This document shows, one piece after another, positions 43,870 through 53,032 of a stretch of DNA of 64,000 bases. Within the stretch, counting starts at the first letter, position 1; each line of letters begins with the position of its first letter. The translations under genes and the position numbers were made by a program. The notes under the pieces are model-generated. The model saw only the letters and a program-made list of their open reading frames with translations, was not told the DNA's origin and searched no databases. This DNA is from Hoeflea_A sp965204935 (GTDB lineage Bacteria > Pseudomonadota > Alphaproteobacteria > Rhizobiales > Rhizobiaceae): the NCBI RefSeq assembly GCF_965204935.1, contig NZ_CBDBFO010000002.1; one strand, 5' to 3'.

Positions 43870-45389
43870 GGTGCCGCCTTTGTGCTGAACGCGGTGCCGC
43901 CACCGAACATTTCTCTGGATTCCTTGCGCTGGACTTTACCCACATTGGATCTGGGCAATTCCGCGACCTGGTGAATGACCTTTGGCGTTTTGACCGACCC
44001 GATTTTTTCCTTCAGGAATGCCATGAGTTCTTCCGGCGTAATGTCCGGATCGCGCATCTCGACCGCAGCCTCGACCCTTTCACCCCATTTCTCGTCCGGC
44101 ACTCCGAAGACAACGCACTCATAAACCGCCGGGTGTTTGACAAGTGCGGCCTCGACGTCGATCGGGTAGACATTGAACCCGCCCGTGATCACCACATCGC
44201 GAATGCGGTCTTTCAGGAACAGATAGCCGCGTTCATCGAGCATGCCGACATCGCCGGTGTGAAGCCAGCCGTCGATGATCGTCTCGGCCGTCTTGTCAGG
44301 CAGGTTGAAATAGCCGTCCATCATCATGTCGCCGGTGGCGACGACTTCGCCGATCTCGCCGGCCGGCAGGATCCTGTTTTGCGGATCCATGATGGCCAGC
44401 CGCACCAGCGGCGTGGCGCGGCCGACCGAAGCGACAAGCGAAGGATCTGCCATTTCCTCTGCCCTGAGGACCGTCATGACGGTCGGCATTTCCGTTTGTC
44501 CGTAGACGGTTTCGAGCTTGTCGCGAAAGAATTCCCGCGCCTCCCGGACCTTGTTCTCCGGCATCGGAGCGGCACCGAAAATGACGTGCCGCAGATGTCC
44601 GAAATCCGGCTGGCGTCCTTCCGCAGCTTCGATAATCGAATAGATGACGGTTGGCGGCAGAAAGACCGTGGTCGCGCCACCCTCATCCAGCTCACCGAGG
44701 AGCTCATGCGGTTTGGCGGAACGGATCAGGCGATTGCAGCCGCCGGCCGCCAACACCGGCAGCATGAACGTGCCGGCACCGTGCGAGATGGGAGCAACGC
44801 AAAGGTGGATGTCTTCGCTGTCAAACCGAAATGACATGAGCATGTTGATGATCAGCGAATTGATGCAGCGGAAGGACTGCACGAGGCCCTTTGGTTTGCC
44901 GGTCGACCCGCCGGTGAATTTGATGGCGCTGCGATCGCCGATCGACACACCTGACATGTCCGGCTTCTGCCCTGAATATTCCTCGATCAGCTGGTCGATC
45001 GTCGGAATTCCGAGGTCGGGCCGATCCGTAAAGATAGGCCCGGCGTAGCCCTCGACCTTTGGCAGATATTCAGCGTCCACGAAAAGCAGATCCGGTTGCG
45101 CCGTATCGATCAGGTCGGACGTATCGGACGGCGTGTTGCGGTAATTCAGCGGGACGAGAGTGGCCAGCGCGGCATGTGTCGCCATGATGGCCTTGAAGTG
45201 CTGCAGCCCATTCGGACCGAGCACGCCGACAATCGGACGTTTTTTTCCGGATATGTCCTGATAGGCCGCGCCAAGCGCTTCGGAATGTGCGATCAGACGC
45301 TTGAAATCGATCGAAGCATCGCCTTCCTCCGCAGCCTTTCTGTCCGGGTGCAGCTGGGCGGTCTTGCGGACAAAATCAAACGGGAACAT
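43866..45389 (-). CDS. AMP-forming acyl-CoA ligase
   Basis: The 507-residue ANL enzyme has the phosphate loop KFTGGSTGKPKGL, the YGQTEMPTVM motif, the HTGD region and the C-terminal catalytic Lys in SNVGKVQRKE. It should activate the acid produced by the aldehyde oxidation steps to a CoA thioester. It lies three bases from the acyl-CoA dehydrogenase stop and overlaps the thiolase gene. It differs clearly from the stand-alone synthetase at 5497. Confidence 0.93.
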   Translation of the reverse strand: MFPFDFVRKTAQLHPDRKAAEEGDASIDFKRLIAHSEALGAAYQDISGKKRPIVGVLGPNGLQHFKAIMATHAALATLVPLNYRNTPSDTSDLIDTAQPDLLFVDAEYLPKVEGYAGPIFTDRPDLGIPTIDQLIEEYSGQKPDMSGVSIGDRSAIKFTGGSTGKPKGLVQSFRCINSLIINMLMSFRFDSEDIHLCVAPISHGAGTFMLPVLAAGGCNRLIRSAKPHELLGELDEGGATTVFLPPTVIYSIIEAAEGRQPDFGHLRHVIFGAAPMPENKVREAREFFRDKLETVYGQTEMPTVMTVLRAEEMADPSLVASVGRATPLVRLAIMDPQNRILPAGEIGEVVATGDMMMDGYFNLPDKTAETIIDGWLHTGDVGMLDERGYLFLKDRIRDVVITGGFNVYPIDVEAALVKHPAVYECVVFGVPDEKWGERVEAAVEMRDPDITPEELMAFLKEKIGSVKTPKVIHQVAELPRSNVGKVQRKESREMFGGGTAFSTKAAP

Positions 45390-45392
45390 GCG

Positions 45393-46643
45393 CTAACCCA
45401 CCATTTCCTTGCCGAACAGCGAGCGGGCGACGATCATGCGCTGAATCTCGTTGGTGCCTTCGTAGATTTCGGCAATTTTGGCATCTCGATAGATGGCCTC
45501 GACCGGCGAAACGAAACCGTCATGCTTGAGTTCGCGCATATAGCCATAGCCTCCCATGATCTGAATCGGATCGCGGGCCATATCCACCGCAAGTTCGGTG
45601 GCGTAGAACTTCGCCATTGCCGACTCCGGTTCGGGAAAATCAATCCCCTGATCCATGCGCAGTGACGCCTTCAGATAGAGATTGCGCGCGTTTTCGATCT
45701 CGGTTGCGCGCTCGGCCATCTTGAATTGCCAGTGCTGAAACTCGCCTAGCCGTTTGCCGAACGCCGTGCGGGTCTTCAGGTGCTGCATGGCGGCATCAAA
45801 CGCGGCCTGGGCCATTCCGACGCCGGTTGCCGCAATTCCAATCCGGCCATAGGTCAGCGTCGACAGTGCAATGCGCAGCCCGTCCCGGTCACCGCCGATC
45901 CGGTTCCATTCCGGCACTTCCACATTTTCGAAATAGACGTCGGCGGTCAGCTGTCCCCGGTTTCCGAGTTTACGGTCCGGGTCCCCGATTCGCACGCCGG
46001 CCTGGTCGGTATCGACGATCAGCTCGACCATCTTGCCGTCGGGCGTCGCGCACAGAACGGTAATGAACCCGGCCACGGGCGAGTTGGTGATCCACCGCTT
46101 TTGTCCGTTGACCACGTAACCTGCATCGGTCCTTTCCGCGATGGTTTCCATGGCGCGCGGGCTGAGGTCCGAACTTGCCTGTGGCTCGGTCGTGGCAAAT
46201 GCGCCGACCTTGGATCCGTCGACGATCGTGCCGAGGTATTTTTCGCGAATTTCCGCCGAGCCCCGTTCCAGTGTCCGTCCCGCAAGAATGCAGTGAACAT
46301 CGTAAATCGCTGCGACGGAGTTGGAATAGTAGGCAAGTTCCTCGACCGTCACCGCGGTCGCGGTCACCCGGTTGTCGAGGCCGCGACCGCCATCCTCCGC
46401 GGCGAATGGAATCCTGAACAAGCCCGCGCTTGCCATCTCGTCAAACAGCGCGCGTGGAAAAGCCTCGACGCTCTCGTCCCGCTCCGCAATCTCGCGGGCA
46501 ACCGGCGCCACATGCTCCGATCCGAACGCCCGGACTTCCAACCGGATGTCCTGCACGTCTTCAGGCGACAACATGTCATGGTAGATTTCGTCCGACATCC
46601 TCGGCTGGTTGTGCAGTTTATTGACTTGCTGTTCTACGGCCAT
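45393..46643 (-). CDS. Acyl-CoA dehydrogenase
   Basis: The 416-residue protein has the full ACAD layout: an N-terminal helical domain, the FAD motif GAFATTEPQASSDLSPRA in the middle and the C-terminal IYEGTNEIQRMIVARSLFG with the usual catalytic Glu. It introduces a double bond into an acyl-CoA and passes electrons to electron-transfer flavoprotein. It is the second gene of the operon, after the quinone oxidoreductase and before the CoA ligase. Confidence 0.94.
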   Translation of the reverse strand: MAVEQQVNKLHNQPRMSDEIYHDMLSPEDVQDIRLEVRAFGSEHVAPVAREIAERDESVEAFPRALFDEMASAGLFRIPFAAEDGGRGLDNRVTATAVTVEELAYYSNSVAAIYDVHCILAGRTLERGSAEIREKYLGTIVDGSKVGAFATTEPQASSDLSPRAMETIAERTDAGYVVNGQKRWITNSPVAGFITVLCATPDGKMVELIVDTDQAGVRIGDPDRKLGNRGQLTADVYFENVEVPEWNRIGGDRDGLRIALSTLTYGRIGIAATGVGMAQAAFDAAMQHLKTRTAFGKRLGEFQHWQFKMAERATEIENARNLYLKASLRMDQGIDFPEPESAMAKFYATELAVDMARDPIQIMGGYGYMRELKHDGFVSPVEAIYRDAKIAEIYEGTNEIQRMIVARSLFGKEMVG

Positions 46644-46658
46644 TTCTCGAACCCTCCA

Positions 46659-47633
46659 TCACGGGATCAGGACGACTTTTCCAAAGTGTTTGTTCTCGGA
46701 CATGTATTCCTGCGCGGCCAATGCCTGATCCAGGGGAAACGTCCGATCGACCAGCGGCTTCAGCCGGCCCTCCGACAGGGCCGCGTGAAGATCGCGCAGC
46801 ATCGCATCACGCAGCGCGCGTTTGCCGTTTAAGTCGAGCGACCGAAATGTTACCCCGACAAGACGCAAGCGTTTCAGCGCAAGCTTGTCCAGGTCGATCT
46901 CATCGGTGAAGCCACCCATACGCCCGACGGAAACGATCGTTCCGCCGTTTTTCGTGGCATCGAGCAGATCCGATAGAAGGCCGCCGCCGATCATGTCGAT
47001 AACCACATCGACGCCTTCTCCGTCCGTCTCGGCCAGTACGCGTTCGGACAGATTTTCCTGAGATGGGATTATCCCGACGTCCAGACCGATATCCCGAAGC
47101 GCCGGAAACTTCTTCGCCGATGACGATGTCCCGATGATCTTTTTCGCACCGAGCAGTTTTGCGATCTGAACGGAAGCAATACCAATCCCGGATGAAGCCG
47201 CGGTGATGAGCACGGACTGGCCTGCCGCAAAACCTCCCTCGCCGACAAGCGCATTGTGCGCAGTCTGGTACCAGGTCGGGATCGACGAGGCTTCCGGCCA
47301 GTCCACACCTTCCGGAACCTTGATCGCAGTCCGCGCGTCGACCAGGGCATATTCCGCGTAGGCATTGGGTGCCATGGCCATGACCCGATCTCCCACCTCC
47401 AGATCCGTCACGGAATCGCCGATGGCAACGACGATACCGGCCAATTCCAGCCCGGCAATATGGCGCGTTCCGGTGTTCGAGAAATGTTGCTGCGCCCTGC
47501 GCAGGTCTGTGCGGTTGAGGCCGCTTGCCTTCACCTCCACGAGCGCCTGATGCTCCGATGGCGCGGGCTTCTCGATGTCGATCAGCTCGAGGCTCGATCC
47601 GTTTTCCGTCTGGCAGACCGCAACTGCTTTCAT
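46659..47633 (-). CDS. Quinone oxidoreductase-like MDR protein
   Basis: The 324-residue protein belongs to the zinc-free quinone oxidoreductase branch of medium-chain reductases. The pattern GLNRTDLRRAQQHF and GLELAGIVVAIG lacks zinc ligands, and VLITAASSGIGIASVQIAK is the NADPH-binding motif. It probably reduces an enone, quinone or enoyl intermediate. It is the first gene of the CoA operon and is divergent from the molybdenum enzyme genes, with motif copy g upstream. Confidence 0.92.
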   Translation of the reverse strand: MKAVAVCQTENGSSLELIDIEKPAPSEHQALVEVKASGLNRTDLRRAQQHFSNTGTRHIAGLELAGIVVAIGDSVTDLEVGDRVMAMAPNAYAEYALVDARTAIKVPEGVDWPEASSIPTWYQTAHNALVGEGGFAAGQSVLITAASSGIGIASVQIAKLLGAKKIIGTSSSAKKFPALRDIGLDVGIIPSQENLSERVLAETDGEGVDVVIDMIGGGLLSDLLDATKNGGTIVSVGRMGGFTDEIDLDKLALKRLRLVGVTFRSLDLNGKRALRDAMLRDLHAALSEGRLKPLVDRTFPLDQALAAQEYMSENKHFGKVVLIP

Positions 47634-48020
47634 CTCATCTCAGCCCTAATGGAAAGTTGTTCTATTATTAGGGTATCATTCCAATTTGTCAAACTAAACG
47701 ACGCCTGGCGCTTTATGGGAAAACAGAGCGGGATACCCGACGAAGAAGCAGACGCGCGGATGATGATGGTCATGGCGCACGAAAGAGATCTCCGGTCGTG
47801 TCACTGGTGCCCATCTCCAATTTCAACCACCGCCCTCATCGCACCGGAAGTGGCAAATCTATCATCGATGCGTTCCCTGCAGCCACGAATTCAATCCTTT
47901 CACAAAACGCTTGAGGTGTGACATATTTGTGCTAAATGTTAGACAGAATTCCATTTTACAAACAAATATCCGACCGAAAACTGGTCGGGCCGGCCACAAA
48001 CGGCATGTACTGGAGGAAAT
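47634..48020. other. Divergent promoter region between CoA operon and molybdoenzyme operon
   Basis: These 387 bases hold no convincing gene. They contain motif copy g close to the quinone oxidoreductase start and should hold both promoters. Confidence 0.5.
47657..47683 (+). promoter_or_regulatory. Island motif copy g
   Basis: TTGTTCTATTATTAGGGTAT continues into CATTCC, 24 bases upstream of the quinone oxidoreductase gene. It resembles copy h at 58348 most closely and is a putative operator. Confidence 0.5.
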
Positions 48021-48524
48021 ATGACCACGCAATCCGCGGAGCTGGCCTCCGACAGTCTCAACACAAAGCTGACGATCAACGATCAGGTTTACGACGTGAC
48101 CCACCAGGCCCGGGTGACGCTGCTGGATTTGCTGAGAGAGCACCTGGGACTCACCGGTACCAAGAAGGGCTGCAATGAGGGTGCCTGCGGTGCCTGCACA
48201 GTGCTGATGGATGGCCAGCGCGTAAATGCGTGCATGACCCTGGCCGCCTCCTGCTCGGGCAAAAGCGTGACAACCGTCGAAGGACTGGCGGGCCCCGATG
48301 GCACGCTGCACGCGGTCCAGACAGCATTCATCGACCAGGACGCTTTCCAATGCGGATATTGCACACCCGGTCAAATCGTCTCCGCCGTCGCCTGCATCCG
48401 GGAGGGGCACACAGGATCAAGCGAGGAGATTTCCGAGTGGATGAGCGGCAACATTTGCCGCTGCGCCGCCTATCCCCAAATTGTTGCTGCCGTCGAACAG
48501 GCAGCAGCCCAATTGGAGGATTGA
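48021..48524 (+). CDS. Molybdenum hydroxylase small subunit, 2Fe-2S (PaoA-like)
   Basis: The 167-residue protein has the two [2Fe-2S] domains of xanthine-oxidase-family small subunits. The N-terminal plant-type cluster has the cysteines of GCNEGACGACTVL plus a later Cys in NACMTL, and the C-terminal cluster uses CGYCTPGQ and CRCAAY. Unlike E. coli PaoA I see no twin-arginine signal, so the enzyme is probably cytoplasmic. The ATG follows GGAGGAAAT. It is the first of three subunits in the order small, medium, large. Confidence 0.95.
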   Translation: MTTQSAELASDSLNTKLTINDQVYDVTHQARVTLLDLLREHLGLTGTKKGCNEGACGACTVLMDGQRVNACMTLAASCSGKSVTTVEGLAGPDGTLHAVQTAFIDQDAFQCGYCTPGQIVSAVACIREGHTGSSEEISEWMSGNICRCAAYPQIVAAVEQAAAQLED

Positions 48525-48527
48525 GCC

Positions 48528-49607
48528 ATGCGGAACTTCACCTATCGAAAGGCAGATTCGATTGAAGACGCCGTCATCGGCGTTGCAGGGGGCGCCAGTC
48601 CCGTCGCCGGCGGAACCGAACTCCTGAACTGGATGCGCCTGGGCGCCGATCAGCCCGAGAAAGTGATTGATATCGGCGGGATCGAACAGCTTCGCGGCAT
48701 CGACTTCACCGACGGAAGACTTCGAATAGGAGCACTTGCGACGCTCAACCAAGTCGAGGGCCATGAGCTTGTCTGCAAACACGCGCCGGTGCTTTCGGAA
48801 GCATGTCTGCGCGCTGCCTCTGCCCAGATTCGAAACTCGGCAACGATGGGAGGAAACTTGCTCCAGAAAACCCGCTGCCCGTATTTTCGGGTGGAGGCCG
48901 GCAACGAAACGCGACTGCCCTGGGCTTGCAACAAACGACAGGTGGGCAGCGGGTGTTCGGCTCTTAACGGACACTACGATCGAGCCTCGATATTCGGCAC
49001 GACCGATGCATGCCTCTGCAATCATCCGTCAGACCCGGCAACAGCGCTGGCTGCGCTTGATGCCGACATTCACCTGACCGGTCCCGACGGCGAAAGGACA
49101 ATTCCGGCGACAGAGTTTCACCTGACCCAGCAGGAAGCGCGCGATCTCATTGCAAGCGGCGAAGCAAAGGGTTTGATGGGATACATCGAGACAGGAACAA
49201 CCGGCACAGAAGCCCTGCTCGTCAACCGCCTGCGAAATGACGAAATCATCACCGGCTATTCGTTTGCCGTCGACGAGTCGTCGGCGCGGTCCCACTACCT
49301 GAAGGTTCGCGAACGGGAGAGCTATGAATACGCGATGGTCTCTGCGGCCGTTTGCCTTGATCTGGACGGAGACGTCATACGATCCGTACGCATCGCACTC
49401 GGCTCAATTGCCCAAAAACCCTGGCGCCTGAAATCCGCGGAGGCCGGTTTGGCGGGTGCGAAGTTCAGCTCTGAAGCGCTGACGTCAGTGCTCGACGAGG
49501 AGTTCAAATCGGCAAAGCCGGCCAAATCTCAGGAATTCAAGACAAAGCTGGCCCGGAACGCGGCAAGGCGCGCGATCCTCCTGGCAGGAGGCAAAGGCGA
49601 TGCGTGA
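48528..49607 (+). CDS. Molybdenum hydroxylase FAD subunit with extra cysteine cluster (PaoB-like)
   Basis: The 359-residue FAD-binding subunit has VAGGTELLNWM and ATMGGNLLQKTRC as FAD motifs. Cysteines 117, 134, 143 and 162, in TRCPYF, WACNKR, GSGCSAL and DACLCNHPSD, match the additional [4Fe-4S] cluster of the PaoB branch, which other xanthine-oxidase-type medium subunits lack. This points to an aldehyde oxidoreductase rather than a xanthine or CO dehydrogenase. It starts three bases after the small subunit stop and overlaps the large subunit by eight bases. Confidence 0.94.
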   Translation: MRNFTYRKADSIEDAVIGVAGGASPVAGGTELLNWMRLGADQPEKVIDIGGIEQLRGIDFTDGRLRIGALATLNQVEGHELVCKHAPVLSEACLRAASAQIRNSATMGGNLLQKTRCPYFRVEAGNETRLPWACNKRQVGSGCSALNGHYDRASIFGTTDACLCNHPSDPATALAALDADIHLTGPDGERTIPATEFHLTQQEARDLIASGEAKGLMGYIETGTTGTEALLVNRLRNDEIITGYSFAVDESSARSHYLKVRERESYEYAMVSAAVCLDLDGDVIRSVRIALGSIAQKPWRLKSAEAGLAGAKFSSEALTSVLDEEFKSAKPAKSQEFKTKLARNAARRAILLAGGKGDA

Positions 49608-51834
49608 TATTCACAAGATTGAAATCGCCCTGCACGAGGGAATTGTCGTTTCCGACAGCGGGCACGCAGTCCGGCTGCCGGATCATGGCATGGGACACCC
49701 TTCGCGCCGGATGGACGGCAACGAGAAAGTCACCGGCGCCGCACGCTATGCCGGTGAAATCATGCCGCGAAATGTATTGCATGCCGTCTTTGTCGGCGCG
49801 CCGATCCCGAAGGGCCGGGTTGCAGCGTTCGATGCGTCGAAGACGCTGGATCATCCTGGCGTTATTCGCGTCCTGACACATGACGACATGCCCGAATTCG
49901 CACAACCCGCCGTTCCCCCCTTTGCTCAAAATCTGGTCCCGCTCGGGACAGAGGAGATCCACTACGAAGGCCAGCCGATAGCCGTCGTGCTGGCCGAGAC
50001 GCTTGAGGCCGCGGAAGAAGGAGCCGCACTGCTCGCCGTTGAATGCACCGCCGATGATTTTTTGACGTTTGAGAATTCAACGACCCAAAACCCTGAAGGC
50101 AAGGCCTTTTCATTTCAGCCTCTGGATGTCGAAGCGGGCGATGTGGAAAGCGCAATCTCCGCAGCAGATGCAGTGATCGACGAGACATACGTGACCGCAT
50201 CCCGCCACCACAATATGATGGAGCCGCACACCACTTTGGCCGAATGGCGTGGCGACCATCTGCACATCTGGGACGCGTCTCAGTGGACCTATGGCATCCG
50301 CTATGCGCTGGCCGGTATCGTTGGTTACGACATAGAAAAGATCACGGTGATTTGCCCCTTTACCGGCGGAGGTTTCGGCGGCAAGGGATATGTCTGGCCG
50401 CACCAGGTTCTGGTCCCGGTCATGGCCCGGATTGTCGAACGCCCCGTGAAACTCTCCCTGGGACGTGCGGGGTGCTACACCGGCAACGGCTACCAGCCCA
50501 AAATCATTTCTTCTATTCGGATGGCCTCGGACGCGAGCGGACGGCTCGTTGCGCTGGACCACACCAGTGAGAACATAACCTCAATTGACGATTACTATAT
50601 CGAGTTCGCGACTGCGGCGTCTCGCGCGACCTACGCAGTGCCCAATTATCGCTGTCAGACCCGTTTGCGCCAGGCGCATGTCGGAACGCCGACTCCCATG
50701 CGCGCTCCGCATGAGGGTCCGGGCAGCTTTGCGACCGAAAGCGCGATCGATGAACTGGCCTACAAGCTTGACATCGATCCGCTGGAGATCCGGTTGAAAA
50801 ACCATGCCGACAACGATCTCATTTCCGGCAAACCATTCTCGTCCAAGAAACTGAGAGAAGCCTATAAAATCGGCGCGGACCGGTTCGGCTGGGATCGCCG
50901 TGCGGCACAAACGCGCGCCCAGGTCGAAAACGGCAAGCTGATTGGCCAGGGCATGGCGACGGCGGTCATGGCGACATTCCGGCATCTTTCGGCTGCAAGG
51001 GTTGTTCTGGAAGCCAATGGGAACATCGTCATTGAAGCCGGTACCCAGGAGGTCGGCACCGGCGTCCGGACCGTGCTTCCGCAAATTGCGGCCGAAAAAC
51101 TGGGCGTTCCACTTGACCGGGTGCGGATCGAATTGGGTTCCACCAGTTTGGTGGAAACGGCCGGAACCTTCGGATCGGGAACCAGCATCGGCACCGGATC
51201 TGCAATCGCGGTTGCTTCGCAGAACCTGCTGGATCGCATTCTCCAGCTTTCCGGCGGCAATGAGATGCCGGCCTATGCCGACTGGCCCGATTTATTGAAT
51301 CAAAACGGCGTAGAACGCCTTTCGGCAGATGGCAGCTACGGACCCGAAGGCGGCGGTCCCTTTGATGCGCACGGAGAACTCAGTGATTTCGCAATGCACT
51401 CCTATGGCGCGATCTTCGTCGAGGTTGAAGTCAACGAGGAACTGGGGATCGCACGCATGCGACGGGCCGTCGGTTGTTATTCCGCCGGAAGGATCCTGAA
51501 CCCGGCGACGGCTCGCAGCCAGATGATCGGCGGCATCATATGGGGTTACGGTCGGGCCATGCTGGAAAACTCGGCGATGGACCCGGCCTATGGCCGGTAT
51601 CTGTCGAAAAATCTTTCCGGCGTTCTTGTCCCCGTCAATGCCGACATTCCTCGGAACATCGATGTGAGTTTCGTGGAAGAATACGATCCCCACTGCTCGA
51701 CCATCGGTGTTCGGGGCATTGGTGAGCTGGGCGATGTCGGCGTTTCGGCCGCCATCACCAACGCGATCTACCACGCATGCGGTCGCCGTGTCAGGGAACT
51801 GCCCGTGACCTTCGAACACCTTTTGGGGGACTGA
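49600..51834 (+). CDS. Molybdenum hydroxylase large catalytic subunit (PaoC-like)
   Basis: The 744-residue subunit binds the molybdopterin cofactor. Landmarks are GGGFGGKGYVWPHQ, PMRAPHEGPGSFATESAIDELA, GTQEVGTGVRTVLPQIAAE and the active-site Glu in RGIGELGDVG near residue 709. With the PaoA- and PaoB-like subunits it should oxidise an aldehyde, probably aromatic or branched, to the acid using water. Cofactor maturation genes are not seen here. It is followed by an alcohol dehydrogenase gene that could supply the aldehyde. Confidence 0.94.
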   Translation: MRDIHKIEIALHEGIVVSDSGHAVRLPDHGMGHPSRRMDGNEKVTGAARYAGEIMPRNVLHAVFVGAPIPKGRVAAFDASKTLDHPGVIRVLTHDDMPEFAQPAVPPFAQNLVPLGTEEIHYEGQPIAVVLAETLEAAEEGAALLAVECTADDFLTFENSTTQNPEGKAFSFQPLDVEAGDVESAISAADAVIDETYVTASRHHNMMEPHTTLAEWRGDHLHIWDASQWTYGIRYALAGIVGYDIEKITVICPFTGGGFGGKGYVWPHQVLVPVMARIVERPVKLSLGRAGCYTGNGYQPKIISSIRMASDASGRLVALDHTSENITSIDDYYIEFATAASRATYAVPNYRCQTRLRQAHVGTPTPMRAPHEGPGSFATESAIDELAYKLDIDPLEIRLKNHADNDLISGKPFSSKKLREAYKIGADRFGWDRRAAQTRAQVENGKLIGQGMATAVMATFRHLSAARVVLEANGNIVIEAGTQEVGTGVRTVLPQIAAEKLGVPLDRVRIELGSTSLVETAGTFGSGTSIGTGSAIAVASQNLLDRILQLSGGNEMPAYADWPDLLNQNGVERLSADGSYGPEGGGPFDAHGELSDFAMHSYGAIFVEVEVNEELGIARMRRAVGCYSAGRILNPATARSQMIGGIIWGYGRAMLENSAMDPAYGRYLSKNLSGVLVPVNADIPRNIDVSFVEEYDPHCSTIGVRGIGELGDVGVSAAITNAIYHACGRRVRELPVTFEHLLGD

Positions 51835-51875
51835 ACGTCCATATCCCTTGTAGACCAGGAAATTGGAGCAAACCA

Positions 51876-52973
51876 ATGCAAGCCAGAGCTGCTGTTCTTC
51901 GCCACGACGATCCCACATTTTACATTGAGGACGTGGAAATCGGACCGCTCAAGGACGATGAAATCCTCGTTCAGATGGTCGGCGTCGGGATCTGCCACAC
52001 TGATGAGCTTTTTCGCAGCAATGTCTATCCGTTTCCGAGACCCTGCATTCTTGGCCACGAGGGATCTGGGCGTGTCCTGAGCATGGGATCGGCGGTAACC
52101 GGTCTGGAACCCGGCGACCATGTTGTTCTGACGGTCATGCATTGTGGCCAGTGTTCCCGTTGTCATAAGGGCCAACCCTATATGTGCGAGAACATCTACG
52201 AAGCCAACTTTGGCGGCCGCGGCGACGGGACAAGCGCGTTTTCACACAACGGCGAATGCGTTCATGCCCATTTTGACGGGCAGAGTTCGTTCAGCACGAT
52301 CGCTGTCACAAACGCCAAGAACACCATCAAGGTCCGCAAGGATGCGCCACTGGAATTGCTGGGACCGCTCGGCTGCGGCTTCCGGACCGGCTTGGGTGCC
52401 TTGATTAACACATTCGATCCGAAGGCAGGCGAGAGCATTGTAGTCTTTGGTGCGGGATCGGTCGGCCTCAGTTCCATTCTCGCGGCCAATCTGATGGGAT
52501 GCCATCCGATCATCGCCGTTGATCCGAACGAGGCGCGCAGAAATTCAGCCCTGGAAGTCGGAGCCACACATGTTTTCGACAGCGCCGACGACGATGTTCC
52601 CGGCAAGATTGCCGAACTTACAGGGGGCGGAACCGACTACGCCCTCGATACGACCGGCATACCTGCTGTCATACGGCAAGCAATTGAATCGACCGGCGTG
52701 GCTGGATTTCTGGGCGTTCTCGGCGGTTCTCCGCTTGGCACGGAGCTGGTGCTCGATGCCAACCACATCCTCTTCGGAAGCCGCCGCATCCAGGGCATTC
52801 AGATGGGTGACGCCGTCGGGGCGACCTTCATTCCCGATATGGTGGACCTCATGATGGCGGGAAAACTGCCGCTCGAAAAGCTGGTCACAGAGTACCCCTT
52901 CGAAGAGATCAACCAGGCATTCGCCGACACAAAGTCCGGAAAATGCGTCAAGGCGATCCTGACCTTCGACTGA
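51876..52973 (+). CDS. Zinc-dependent alcohol dehydrogenase (aryl-alcohol type)
   Basis: From the ATG at 51876 (after TTGGAGC) the product is 365 residues. The catalytic-zinc residues are in GVGICHTDEL and GHEGSG, the structural-zinc cysteines in HCGQCSRCHKGQPYMC, and the NAD motif in VVFGAGSVGLSSILAA. Its layout resembles benzyl/aryl-alcohol dehydrogenases of the XylB group. It probably oxidises an alcohol to the aldehyde used by the molybdenum enzyme encoded upstream. It is the last gene of the operon. Confidence 0.93.
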   Translation: MQARAAVLRHDDPTFYIEDVEIGPLKDDEILVQMVGVGICHTDELFRSNVYPFPRPCILGHEGSGRVLSMGSAVTGLEPGDHVVLTVMHCGQCSRCHKGQPYMCENIYEANFGGRGDGTSAFSHNGECVHAHFDGQSSFSTIAVTNAKNTIKVRKDAPLELLGPLGCGFRTGLGALINTFDPKAGESIVVFGAGSVGLSSILAANLMGCHPIIAVDPNEARRNSALEVGATHVFDSADDDVPGKIAELTGGGTDYALDTTGIPAVIRQAIESTGVAGFLGVLGGSPLGTELVLDANHILFGSRRIQGIQMGDAVGATFIPDMVDLMMAGKLPLEKLVTEYPFEEINQAFADTKSGKCVKAILTFD

Positions 52974-53000
52974 ACGCCGGCCAACAATTGAAGAGCCGTG

Positions 53001-53032
53001 GGCCGGGCCAGCTTATCAGGCTGGCTCCGGCC
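53001..53032. terminator. Strong hairpin between convergent genes
   Basis: GGCCGGGCCAGC, a seven-base loop and GCTGGC-T-CCGGCC form a 12-bp stem with one bulge, between the convergent alcohol dehydrogenase and aldehyde dehydrogenase 2 genes. It may terminate in both directions although there is no T run. Confidence 0.6.

Noticed and set aside
48021..51834. Xanthine or CO dehydrogenase
   Set aside because: The FAD subunit carries the four extra cysteines of the PaoB aldehyde oxidoreductase branch, and no accessory xdhC or cox genes are present.
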